Assembly (NCBI GenBank): GCA_916610825.1
Contig: OU744449.1
Location: 20,491,344 to 20,555,343, forward strand
Reading direction: 5' to 3'
DNA from: Haliclystus octoradiatus
Taxonomy: Eukaryota; Cnidaria; Staurozoa; Stauromedusae; Haliclystidae
Length of the DNA stretch: 64,000 nt
Shown here: positions 1-10,674 of the stretch, piece by piece
Layout of the letters: each line of letters opens with the position of its first letter
How positions within the stretch are numbered: the first letter of the stretch is position 1
Notes under the pieces: model-generated
Told to the model about the DNA's origin: nothing
Database searches by the model: none
What the model saw: the letters and a program-made list of their open reading frames with translations, nothing else
Position numbers and translations under genes: made by a program

Positions 1-1180
1 CTTACAATATTTTCAATGTCGTTTGAGATGCCAGGCCAAAAGACACATTGTCGCTCACAAGAAAGGGTCCGATCTCTGTCTTTGTGGGCAGCATGTAAAT
101 CTTTTAGAATTCCAGATCAGAGGGACACTGGTACCAGAAGTCGATCTTTCTAAAGGATGACTTTGTCGTTGAGAAAATATAGATTACGCCTCCGTTGCCA
201 AAAATGACTTAGCGAAACATCAAGCTGCTTTTCCTCAGAAGAGAAGCCTTGCTTGACCAAACTGTAGAGATTAACGTATAATAGATCTACACTAGCAGCT
301 TGCTTCATATGGTCTAGTGCAATGTCTTTGGTGGATGTGACGGCATTTACTTCATGAGTTGACTGAAGATGGATGTGTGAAATTGCCAGGAAATCATGAA
401 CTTTGTTGCTGTCATCGGCGTTACTGGCCTCTGGTTGTCCTACAGGACAGAGAGAGAAGCAATTCACAATGGTATGCTGGATTCCTTGTCGCCAAACGGT
501 TGTAAGCTGATAACTTGATAGCTTTTCTTTCAATTGGATGAGACCTGTGATGTCAATGTCACTCAGGGCTTTATGATTTAAATGAGAACCAATGGTTTAT
601 GGTCTACCACCAATGTGAACGGCGTGCCACGTACATATAAGTTGCATCTCCGAACTACACAAACAACTGTGCATAGTTCAATTTCTGTTGGGAATATCTT
701 GACTCAGCGTCAGTGACATATGTTGAACCGCATTTCAACATTTTCCATGTGTCATTGTGTTGCTCACTCCAGAGGGCATACCCTAAGCCTTTAGATTGAG
801 CAGCATCGGTTTCCAATCTTAGCTTTGCTATTGGATCGAAATGAGTTAGAAGTCTTTTACCAGTGAGCGCTCCAATTATACTCTCAAATGCTTTTTGCTG
901 AGATCCTTCCCAAATATATTACTGCTTGGGGGAAAGAACGTAGCGTGTTAGTGTATCACGTAGATGTGTTGTCAATTGAGCGGCATCTGTTAAAAAGCTT
1001 CAAATTTCTGAACTAAGCCCCAGAAGGATCTTAGTTCACTGAGACTGAGGTGCTGGAAATTTGACCAAAGCATCAACTAATCCAGGGCTTACTGTATAAC
1101 CATCACTAGTTACTGAGTAACCACACCACTGAACAGTTGGTTGAGCGAACACAAATTTCTTAGGGTTACAACTGGAATCT
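1..1180 (-). pseudogene. Ty3/gypsy-type retrotransposon pol relic
   Basis: Read on the minus strand, this stretch resembles the RNase H to integrase part of a Ty3/gypsy polyprotein. About 630-910 gives an RNase H-like segment (QKAFESI, then LTHFDP and LETDAAQSKGLGYALW). About 150-533 gives a connection segment, running into LYKDRLLVP, LHAAH and VFWPGISNDI near 1-150, which is typical of the integrase zinc-binding region. About 1090-1160 gives QWCGYSVTSDG, as in the end of the reverse transcriptase. Stop codons and frame changes interrupt it, so it is dead. The integrase core would lie left of the window. No LTR was found inside the window. Confidence 0.7.
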
Positions 1181-2130
1181 ATAGTACGCAATCTCTTGCA
1201 GAGACATGATAGCATTTCAATGGTCTTGAATGTAAAACATCAGTTTGAACATCCCACCCATGGATTACTGGTTGTCGTATCTCCTCACTGGCATTGGTAA
1301 ATCTTCTCCATATTGCAGCCTGGCAATTGGCATGCATTGCATGAAGTCTCGATGTTGATTTACATGGTGGAAAAGATTCTGGATGAACTTTCTCACCTTC
1401 AACGCAATATATCTCATATCTAAGAAGATCAACACTTGTACTACATTTTTCATACAACGTAGACAAGCCTACAAATTTCTCAAATTTTTCAAGTAATTCC
1501 TCTTAAAGGTCCCAGCAAGTGTCACGTTTCTCAAATGCCTCTACAAAGGACAAATTTTCACGAAGCAAGTCAAACCACTTTATTTTTTCCTTTCCAACAA
1601 GGGCGGATACCGAATCACACCCAGCAATAGCATAAAACCGCTTAGAAATTTCAAAAACGTATCTAAATCTATTCTTTGTGGTAGTACTATTGCAATTGTC
1701 TGTATGATGAGATGAAGCTGCAATATATTATACAAGTTTTACACCTCTCCCAACTTTCATAAACCCATTGCGGCAAAAAGAACTACCTTGGCTCAATAGA
1801 ATTACCAAAAATATCAGTATCATCTGCATGCACAACAAAGTTTCCTATTGTATGTTTAGCGTGGAGGATTATTCTAGTGTCAGCCTCCTTGTGATTACAA
1901 CACAGTTCTCTGACAATTACTGAGCAATCAACCTTTACCTCCCAACATTCAGATTCTCCTGTAGTGAAAAACCTTACTTCTTTGGCCTAATCTCGCTAAG
2001 TAGGCCGGATCTTTCCATCAAGAAACAAGAAATTTGATGACCTCTGTCTTGTTATTAGAAACAGCATAGTCATAAGAAGACAGTCTGGAAACGGACAGTA
2101 GCTCATTGTCAAATGCTTTTGTGAGGAAAG
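1179..2130 (-). pseudogene. Relic of an invertebrate repeat-associated protein family (EADTR / GCDS motifs)
   Basis: The minus strand carries, in order, HKEADTRIILHAKH with HADDTDIF (about 1815-1900), YAIAGCDSVSALVGKEK (about 1580-1640) and LLRYEIYC followed by ANCQAAIWRR (about 1300-1430). This motif order matches a large uncharacterised family that is repeated in many invertebrate genomes and is probably transposon-borne. Stops and frameshifts separate the pieces. The function is unknown. The longest uninterrupted stretch is the 95-codon frame at 1179-1466. It directly abuts the gypsy relic, which suggests nested insertion. Confidence 0.55.
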
Positions 2131-3045
2131 TTAGTACTCATTCCTTTGGTTTTATCAATTTTTTTTTAAAATGGCTGACTAAGATATGATAATGAATGAT
2201 GTTAAAAACGCACTTCTCAACGGCGTTGCAAACAGTCGGAAATTCTCTTAAAATGTGTAAAACTCATAAAATGTGTACGTACAACATTTTAATGATTATA
2301 GCATATAAAAGATAACTTCCGTCTATATTATTCGGTATGAAATTGATTAAATTGTAATTTGATAAGTAAATTCCCACAAATACACGTGGCTTGCAATTTC
2401 GCAAGAACTTGATTTCTAGTTTTGTTGATTCAAAGACATGTCACATTGGTTTTTGCACTATTTATTTTATGTAGTACGATGCACCCTGAACCCTGGTACT
2501 ATCCCTACATTGAATCTGCCAATGAAGAGTGTCCTACCTTTATCTACTGTCAGTAAACCTACAGATTCAGGAAGTACTATACAGCAAAAAAAGATGCTAC
2601 AATCTCTTTCGGATCTGAAAATCAAACCCATCAATTGTTATAAATCTTTTAAAAAATTCTCATCCAGAATTCAATCTCTCAAGTTAACGGATAGGAATAT
2701 TATATCTAATACAGACACTTTTGTTTCGGTTGTATATTCGGATAATGTCCATTAGTCCATGTCCAAGAAGAATTCAATGTTACTGCTTGCTTAGTACGCA
2801 TATAGAATGTAAACTAATTAATCTAATTTATATAATATTTTAGATAACACGAGTCTATAGGAAATAATGAACTTTTACGCATCGTGTCTGAGAATCGTTT
2901 TTTTTTCTTCCTAGAACATTTTCTAAAGTTTTTTGGAGTTTTTGTTGAAGGTTGTTGAAAGTTTGGCCTATAAATTAGAAAAGTATCAATTTCTTCTGAA
3001 TTTGCTCTACCCCCTTCCGAGATCAACACTTCAATCACACCTGTA
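2131..3045. other. Non-coding stretch, nothing recognised
   Basis: AT-rich sequence with no recognisable gene. A 105-codon open frame at 2438-2755 on the plus strand has no motif I recognise and no supporting splice or start context. Confidence 0.4.
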
Positions 3046-3049
3046 TATA

Positions 3050-4250
3050 GAATAGAATAGAATAGAATTTTTTTCAACAACATGATAAAAAGATATTTAC
3101 AGACTAAAGACATTGATTTGTGAAATATGATTTACAGTGGTTGACGTCATCTCGTAAGCAAAGTTTGCTTGTCTATTGAGAGACGCTATAGAGTTTATGA
3201 ATGACATGGGTAAAAGGTTAAAATAAAAATGATGAATTTAAACTACAGTAAAAGAAAATTAAAAAATTAACTGTAATTAAGAAGTTAACATACTATACAA
3301 AAAAAATAATACAATTTAACAACATACGTAACAGTCTTTGTAAGTGCAAACAGAATAGTAGGATTTTATAATGTTCTTTCGAATATAGTTAATGAAAGTG
3401 TTGGACAATGAATATAAATTTTCAGGAAAGGGATAAGTGAAACCATTCCAAAGTGTTGGAAATCTATAATTTGGTAATGATTGTAGCATTTTTTAGTTAC
3501 AAAAGGAATTTCAAAAACATTCAACTTTCTGAATCTGGATTCATAAAAATTAAACATTGAGAGTGAAAAAGATAGGAATGAATCATTGGCAATTAACAAT
3601 CTATGCATAAAAGAAACCACCTTTAAAATTGTATAAATCTTTGAATTTCAAGATACCCAAATATTTCATCAGTGGCTCGGCATGGGATAGGTACTTTGCG
3701 TTCATTATAATCCTCACACACTTTTTCTGCAACAACTCCAACCGTGAAACATTTGTATGACCCCAAATCTCAATACAATACTCAAAGTGAGGTTTGCATA
3801 AAGAATTGTAAATTATTAGTTTATACTTCAAAGTTAAGAAATTTTTCAGACGAATTAGGGTAAAAATTGTTTTACGTAATTTGGAAGCAACAAAATTGGC
3901 ATGGGCTTTCCAACTGAGATCATCATCGATCAGTACACCTACAAACTTAATGAAATGGTTCTTTTGTAGAGAACCGCAATGTTCCAGAGCATGACCATCA
4001 AGTGATAAAGATAAAGATAAAAGTCTGGCATGGTTGAAAAGCATATATTTACATTTGTCTGGGTGTAGAGTCAAATGATTTTCGTAAAACCAATGTACCA
4101 CAGATTTCAATTCTTTGTCTATTTCATTTTCAAGTTCTTCCTTGTTATTTGAGGACCATTGTAAAGTTGTATCATCAGCAAAAAGGATTACTTGGAATTT
4201 TGTTGAATTGGGTAAATCATTTATGAAAATCAAGAATAATAGGGGGCCGA
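3050..4250 (-). mobile_element. 5'-truncated non-LTR retrotransposon (LINE) fragment
   Basis: A 210-codon frame (3601-4233) encodes the second half of a LINE reverse transcriptase. FADDT, the catalytic YxDD-equivalent, sits near its N-terminus. It is followed by the LTLHPDKCKYMLF and KFVGVLIDDDLSWKAH thumb-type motifs and the HFEYCIEIWG segment. Reading continues in a shifted frame to about 3366. The 3' end at about 3050-3070 is a short GAATA microsatellite on the plus strand, the kind of simple-repeat tail seen in CR1/L2-like elements. The 3' untranslated part (about 3140-3190) resembles that of the LINE at 30547-36100. The 5' end is truncated at about 4250. Confidence 0.8.
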
Positions 4251-4557
4251 GAATACTGTTATGTTATGAAAAATGTTATGCCTCAAATGACAAGGAGCAC
4301 ACAACATAGACAAATTCAATAATATGTAAACTGTAAGAATGTATTTCTTAATCCGTCTTGTAGTGATACAACGCTCTCTCTAACTCTGAGAAAACCTACA
4401 TTGGGTATTTAATGCTGTGCAATAGCTAACAGCCAATCACATTATAGTTATTGTTAAAGTAATTGTTATAGGTGAGCACCAGGCTTATTACATAATATAT
4501 ATATATATATATATACATATATAATAATAATATATGTAAAGTACTTGAGTAAAAAAT

Positions 4558-4600
4558 CTGTCTGAAGATCGCTGTGAAAAGCGTGAAACTTGAGTAACAG
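4558..4600 (+). ncRNA. Hammerhead-ribozyme-like motif
   Basis: Stem I CTGT (4558-4561) pairs with ACAG (4597-4600). The conserved core CTGAAGA (4562-4568) and GAAA (4585-4588) are present. Stem II is a CGC/GCG pairing flanked by a U-U. Stem III is a tiny ACT/AGT hairpin, followed by the GTA cleavage triplet. This is the minimal type I architecture known from Penelope-like elements. It lies in a retroelement relic ending in an ATT-rich tail near 4625-4650. Activity is not shown. Confidence 0.55.
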
Positions 4601-4710
4601 TAAAGAATGTGTATTTTTTGACTCTTTCGCCATATATTATTATTATTTACCGCTCTGTCAAATGAAGACATAGAACCCTATATTATCTGCTATTAGATAA
4701 ACATAAATTT

Positions 4711-4832
<122 letters not shown>

Positions 4833-4914
4833 ACTTATATTAATAATACTGTCTGTTTATATATCCCAATATTTCTATATTTCTATATTTCGATATTTCG
4901 ATATTTCTGTGTCT

Positions 4915-5065
4915 GTCCGCGACTTATGTACGTCTTACTGGCGAAATAATACAGATAATCCGTTGTCGGGAAATTATGCAAACATTTGTGTCGAGATAAC
5001 CGTGTACAGTAACAAAGTTGTTGTATGAAAAGTATGGGTCTATGACGTTGTTTTAAAATTATATA
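4915..5065 (+). repeat. Dispersed repeat, inverted copy at 37755-37920
   Basis: Segments such as CGAAATAATACAGATAATC, TTGTCGGGAAATT and the run towards ACAACGTCATAG-type sequence recur as the reverse complement at 37755-37920 with scattered differences. No coding content is visible. Confidence 0.6.
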
Positions 5066-5069
5066 CTTC

Positions 5070-6655
5070 ATCTGATATTTTATTTGATATCATTGTATTA
5101 AAAAATTCAGAGATTTTGAAAAATTTCATAGGTCGATAATCTAGCGGGCAGCCAAATCAAATTCAAATTGAAATCTCCAGAACAAAAATATTTTGCTTTG
5201 AATTTAAAAGCTGCGTGTAAATTGTTTGAACAAGTGAAACTTGAAACTGAATCAGTTTTATGATAATTAAAACAATACGAAATACTGAATTACATTGAAT
5301 TACTAGTATAACTAGGCCAAACAAAATATGTTTTGAAATCAAAGAAACGTAGACCTATTTCATGTAGTGTTGATATCAGCAATACATATAGCGCTGCACA
5401 AACGCTATGAAAATTAAAGAGACTTTAGGTCTTTAATCTATTAATGAAACAAAATGCCGTTCATTACTTTTCACAAAATCGAGATACAAAACATTTCACT
5501 TTTAAAATGGATATTTTGATATATAATTTGTGAGAACACTGAGCAAACAATCTGTTTTGAAATGAATAATCTATCGCGGGGCATAATTAACTTGCAAGAA
5601 TTTTCAAAATGACGTTGGCGTTCGATCAATTCGAAAAATATTCAAAGTTCGAATAGATTATCTGTCTACAGTATAAAATTATAGAGTTTAGAATTAATCA
5701 AGGCATTGCACAAAAGTATTTCTATAATTTATTATTTACTATAAAAACATGAATCATTTGGTTTTGAGCAGGCAGGCTTTTATTTTCAGATTTTGCTTCC
5801 ATAATTAACGAAGGAATTATAGGCATCGATTAAAATTAAAATTTCATTTTGTTGACTTGCTATACGAATAAGACACAGTATGTTACTACAGTTTCGAGAA
5901 TAAAAATAGCGATGTCTTGTTATTATCTTTGATCAACATTTAATAAAGTTAATTTCAGGTATATCAAATTTAACAAAGTTAAATTGAATTGAGCGTGTGA
6001 TTTGTGATAAATAATAATAATTATAATATTTTCAGCGTTCAAAAATTTTGCTTTGAATTTAAAAGCACAAAAACATAATTCAAAAACATTTTTAAATAGT
6101 TAATACATTTTGGATGAGTGTAACAAACCTTGTGTTACAAAAATGAAAAGTGAAAAGGTTGCATGAAATAATCGATCATAGCAAACAATATTTATTAAAA
6201 TACAACTTACCATTTTCCAAATGAGATCCAAATAAAAACTATACGAGCGGCATAATCTCCGAACAACATTTAAATACATAATAGCGGGTTCTCTGAGTTA
6301 ATACACCAATCAATAATAAGTTAACAACCATATTTTATCGAAGGAGAATGTACGTCCGATAAGAATAAAATAAAGATTGTCTTTTATTCGAAATAATTCT
6401 GACAAAAATGATCATTTCATATCGCGATCAAATGCAAGGTAAAGTAGATTCATTTTCTATATAAGTAAATCCTTTTCATCAGACATCATAACATGAGCAT
6501 TTAAATATTACCATCGGCTGTGGTATTTTATATCTTTGAAGCTGCACTAAACATTTCCACTCTATTGTAATGTACCAGAATATTCCAATTGAAAGCAATG
6601 ATAAAAGCAGTTAGTACTCAAAGACAACAACAGTAATTTCTCCTTACTAACAGCT
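5070..6655. other. AT-rich non-coding stretch
   Basis: No gene is recognisable on either strand. A 21-bp word around TTTTGCTTTGAATTTAAAAG occurs at about 5195 and again at about 6046. The sequence becomes abruptly C-rich at about 6660, where the viral block begins. Confidence 0.5.
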
Positions 6656-6660
6656 CCTTA

Positions 6661-8205
6661 CTAGCTAAACAATCCCTTCCTTATAGGGGAAATGCATAGG
6701 TTGCCCCTAAGGACGCCCGTACTCAAGGCAGATCCACCGAAAACATTACTAATCGATAAAGCAGCAAGACACTTCGACTTACCCTCTCTCATTAAACGAC
6801 TCCCTACCTCTTCTTCCACCCACAACAATCTCCTCTCAAACATCTTCTCCCCTAAGTTACGAGCGGAGAACAAACCAGACACGACACTCTCAAAGGAAGA
6901 CACCAAAAACCCGGCAAAATCAGATGAGAAATAATCAGTAAGGGGGATCGGCACCTTCCAGTCACCCAATAACCATCTCGCATACATCCTCTTCGTTAGC
7001 CGCTTCTTCATCCTCTCGACGTGTGGCAAACTCTCTACATCCACGAATCTCTCCTCCTCACCCCTATCTAAAGCTATCCTCTCCAGCACACCACGCACAG
7101 CCCCCGACAACTCCCTGCTCTTCTTAACCTTCACCGGTCGATCAAGCACTTTTCCGATCCACCTCTCCCCTACTACAGGTTCGAAGAATTCCTTCTCCAC
7201 CTCAATACGACCCAAGAGAGCAGATTCCCCCAGACCCCACCCCCTCACTACGGCCTCTCTCACTCTGTCCCACTCCAAAAAAGACAATTTCCACCCGCTC
7301 AACCTCCCCTTCCATGCCCCGAGATCAGTAACTATCCTCTTCAAAGGCCGCAACACTCTAAACCTCAACCACAAACCACCCCACCCTTCTCTCAACACCC
7401 TTCCAAAAACACACCCTCCCCAAACGCCCCCGCCCCCCATACTCACAGGTGTTAGACAAAAAGACCTCATCTCTTCCTCACTCATCCCTGCCTCCACCCC
7501 ATCAGCAAGCATATGCCCAACCACCTTCCTCCAGACGCCACCCCTTACCCCCAGATGATGCCACTGGCTAAGCCTACTACTTACTCTCATCCAACCGGTA
7601 GGTGCCACAGCGAGGATAGGATTGCGCCATAAAAGACTCACTATACTACGCGCCACGTACCCGCTAATCCTTTTCTCACTTATCACTTTTCGCAAAAACT
7701 CTCCTCTCTCCCTACTGAAAAATATCTTCCCGGGATTCACTTCATACCCGATCTTCTGGTAACAATCTATCATATAACGCACCTGCCTGAGATTCTCCAG
7801 ACCGAATATGATATCGTCACATTGGGCACAAAAACCGTGGACACGAACATTCTCACCCAACCTCTCTTGTACCATATTTCTCACAACTCGAAACGACCCG
7901 ATGTTTAAGAGTGTATCCAATAACCCGGTCCAACGCCAACCACTCCCGACCCCATTTTCCCACACACTCCTTTTCCCCATGTACTCAATCAAAGGTGGCT
8001 TTTGCTCGAAACAACGCACTATCACCTCTGCCACTTCACCGACCTCCCCTCCAACCTTCTCCTGGATAAAATCCGCGATTACTCCTAGACACACTAGAAC
8101 GCTGCTTTTCGACTGATGTTGGTCGAATTGAGATTGGTCGAAAGGAATTTTCCAGATACTCCTATCCCCACACATTAACCGTTCCTTTTCCATTACCCTG
8201 TTCAC
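6661..8205 (-). pseudogene. Viral fossil, RdRp catalytic part (motifs A-C)
   Basis: The frame opens upstream of any ATG: the codon at 8205-8203 is GTG and the first ATG is at 8193. Motif A is FDQSQFDQHQSK (residues 22-33), carrying the catalytic Asp. Motif B is SGWRWTGLLDTLLN (88-101). Motif C is QCDDIIFG (128-135), where the usual GDD reads CDD. VNPGKIFFSRERGEFLRK follows as the motif D/E region. About 310 further residues form a thumb and C-terminal extension. The motif A and B style is that of toti-, megabirna- and related dsRNA virus polymerases. One long open frame of ~510 codons remains, so the copy is either young or constrained. Confidence 0.8.
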
Positions 8206-8981
8206 GCCACTCGCCCCCCGAATAAAGTAGACACATCACTGCCGAGCAATCCCCCTTCCAAAACGTGACTCACATAATCCATCTTCCGAAATAACTTATT
8301 CCCACTTTTTACTACCGCCCGAACCTTCCCACTCTCTGATTTTTGCATAACTTTGATCACATCTTGAGTCACCTCCTTCAGCTCTTTACCAACATCAGCA
8401 TCACTCAAATACTTAGCATCAATGGTCTTATACCCCCTTGTCCGCCTCCTCTTCCCATCTAACCACACTTCACTCTTCAATCCGTCACCTGCTCTACCTC
8501 TCGTCCATACCCCAGTATGAACCCAGTCCTTAATGCTAAACACATCCTTCGGCCTGTGCCACTCTTCCTCTAACACCCCGCGGATCTCTTTCTCCAAATA
8601 GGACAGGTACGTCCTCTCGCCCAACGGTCCGCCTAGCAATAACTTCCTTTTCAACCAGAAAGTTACATCATCAGCTAGGTCCTCCTGCTTATATTCCCGA
8701 TAACCGAAGAACGTCTCCCAATACACTAACCACTCATACCACTCACTCGCAAACCGACCCCCCATCTTAAACACTATGCTGACCTCCTTTAACGTCTTCC
8801 TCCCCTTACAACTACAACAACCGCTGACCAAACCCCTCACACTCTCCATGACGCTTCTTGCCCCTCTAGGTGCTATACTGTACAACAACCGGTAACACTG
8901 GGAGAAAACCCCTCCACACCGATCACCCTTGTACCTTCGTAAACCCCTAGAGAAGGCATTCTCTTCCTCGTCCTCCATCAA
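8202..8981 (-). pseudogene. Viral fossil, RdRp N-terminal part
   Basis: A 259-codon frame resembling the fingers region of a toti-like RNA-dependent RNA polymerase. Residues about 219-227 (KVRAVVKSG) fit the basic motif F that contacts the incoming nucleotide, followed by KMDYVSHVLEGG. The WHRPKDVF...DWVHTG segment upstream also fits this family. It ends at a TGA (8202-8204) just before the frame carrying motifs A to C, in a different phase, so the polymerase is split by one frame change. Low similarity to other RdRp groups is expected. The toti-like assignment rests on the combination with the downstream motifs. Confidence 0.7.
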
Positions 8982-9352
8982 CCCCCCTTACACTCGCAAT
9001 CCAAACCCTCTATCGAGACCCTCACCTCCTTACACGCCTTATCCCACGTATAATCCTCCTCTACCGCCAACTCTACATCGCAACCACCCCACTCTACACC
9101 TCCATCTTCTCTTCTATCTCCTTCTCTATTGCCAACCCACTCGCTTCCGGTACCAACACTTTGTCTATCCCGGACTTCGATAGCTCGCGAGACTCGATAG
9201 CTGCAGAAGTCCTGTCCTCCGTTGACTTCTTCACCTCGGTAACCTCCCTTACCTCGGCGCAGCTTACACGCCGAAAATCCGGCACGTCCACATCCCCTAC
9301 CATCAGCTGATCCTCCCTTCCATACCACCGCCGTTCCACGCGGCGCCCACAC
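8978..9352 (-). pseudogene. Viral fossil, linker frame (124 codons)
   Basis: A frame lying between the capsid-side and polymerase frames, rich in Gly, Arg and Glu. Its stop (8978-8980) overlaps the ATG of the polymerase N-terminal frame (8981). A second frame in another phase covers 9094-9339, and either could be the original one. The overlap may reflect the old viral gene junction or simply decay. Confidence 0.35.
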
Positions 9353-9357
9353 CCAAC

Positions 9358-9609
9358 TCAGCCGAACCCTCTACCGTTATTGTTGAACGTTTCGCACCTC
9401 CAATCGCTAAACCCCAACCATCTCATCTCCCCTAGATAGGCGTTGAACCACTGGCTGACGCACCCCCAACCAACTACTGGCTGTCCATCCCCCGGACACC
9501 CACCGGCCGGGAACGCCCAGCCTCCGAGAGTCCTGCTCTGGATGTTGCCCGCGCTGATATAACGCCCAGCATTCGCCTCACTCACCGCAAAACCCATCTC
9601 AGCAGACAT
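9358..9609 (-). pseudogene. Viral fossil, capsid-side fragment (83 codons)
   Basis: A short frame in the same phase as the 294-codon frame. It has a GGWAFPAGG-like Gly/Trp-rich stretch and a WFNAYLGEMRWLGF segment. It stops near 9358 and the same phase reopens at 9339-9094. It is probably the C-terminal part of the capsid protein, broken by a stop. No motif supports a specific function. Confidence 0.4.
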
Positions 9610-9679
9610 CTTCAGGCCTCCCTCCGTCCAATCTAACTTCTTTGAGATCCTGTCGATCTCCCTCCAGTCTGCGGGTTTT

Positions 9680-10636
9680 TCACGCCTCCTCCATAGCCAA
9701 CTTTCTCTCTCCCCCCCCTAGCAAAGAACCTTTCTCTAACCCCAAGTCTTTAAACTCGCAATCCTCACCCACTTTACTATCTACCCACCTGCAAATACCC
9801 GTCCTGATTCCCGTACGACTTTTCACGAAATCCTCACCCAGCAACTCATTTACAGCGTAGGACCACCTACAATCACCACACACCACCTTCAACACTTTAC
9901 AAGCGATTCCGTTGTCGCCTTTCAATCCCCTGAGCCGCTGTGATCCTCTACCCAACCTGTCAGCACCGACCAACCCATCCACGATCCCTAGCCCGACCTT
10001 CACGTCTTCAAAGGCATGCCTCAGCGCACATACCCGCTCCTTTATCCCGCTCGGACTGTCCAAACGTCTCTCCACCAGACCATCTCCACCCCATATGACC
10101 TCGGAAAAGTCACTCCCAGCTAACCAGTTGGCCAGAAAAGGCCAACAGCCCAGCTCCAAACTTTTCCTGGCGATACTCAATTTCCTGCTACCTCCAACCG
10201 AATCACACCAGGTCACCGCCTCACCTTCAACACCCAGAATCCCTCTATCCCAGCTCACACGCCCATCCCTGCCTAACCTTCCCTCCTCAGGTACCTTGAA
10301 CCAGGTGCACAGCAGACCTCGTAGAATATCTACCTCCGACCACCTGGCCCCAATATCCACCTTCCAGGTCCTCTTCAACAACTCACCATATACTTTCCTC
10401 AGATCGAAAGGACTACTCATTGCAGACTCCAGGGACGCGCTCAACTCATCACTGACATCCCACGATGTCACCACACCCTCGATCCCAGTTCCGGCCCGGT
10501 TCGACCTACAGACATCAAAAAGCCTGCCCCCCAAGTCCACACTCCCAGCCCCATCATCTCCACTAACGAAGACAAGCTTGGTGACCTCCTCCCCCTCAAA
10601 AGACACAAAGCCTTCATTAAACCCCTCGAACACCAC
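9680..10636 (-). pseudogene. Viral fossil, capsid-side frame 2 (318 codons)
   Basis: A second long minus-strand frame, in a different phase from the 294-codon frame upstream. The composition is similar (Gly, Val, Leu, Arg, Glu and Trp rich). There are no motifs I can name. A capsid-protein continuation is the most likely reading, given its place between the 5' frame and the polymerase. The plus-strand frame over 9912-10709 is its antisense shadow. The frame is lost near 9.68 kb and coding appears to resume in another phase at 9609. Confidence 0.5.
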
Positions 10637-10674
10637 ACCACCAACATCCTCACTCCCCTGGACACTTATCCCGC

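Noticed and set aside
2438-2755. 105-codon frame
   Set aside because: No motif, no splice support, no homologous feel; chance frame is likely.
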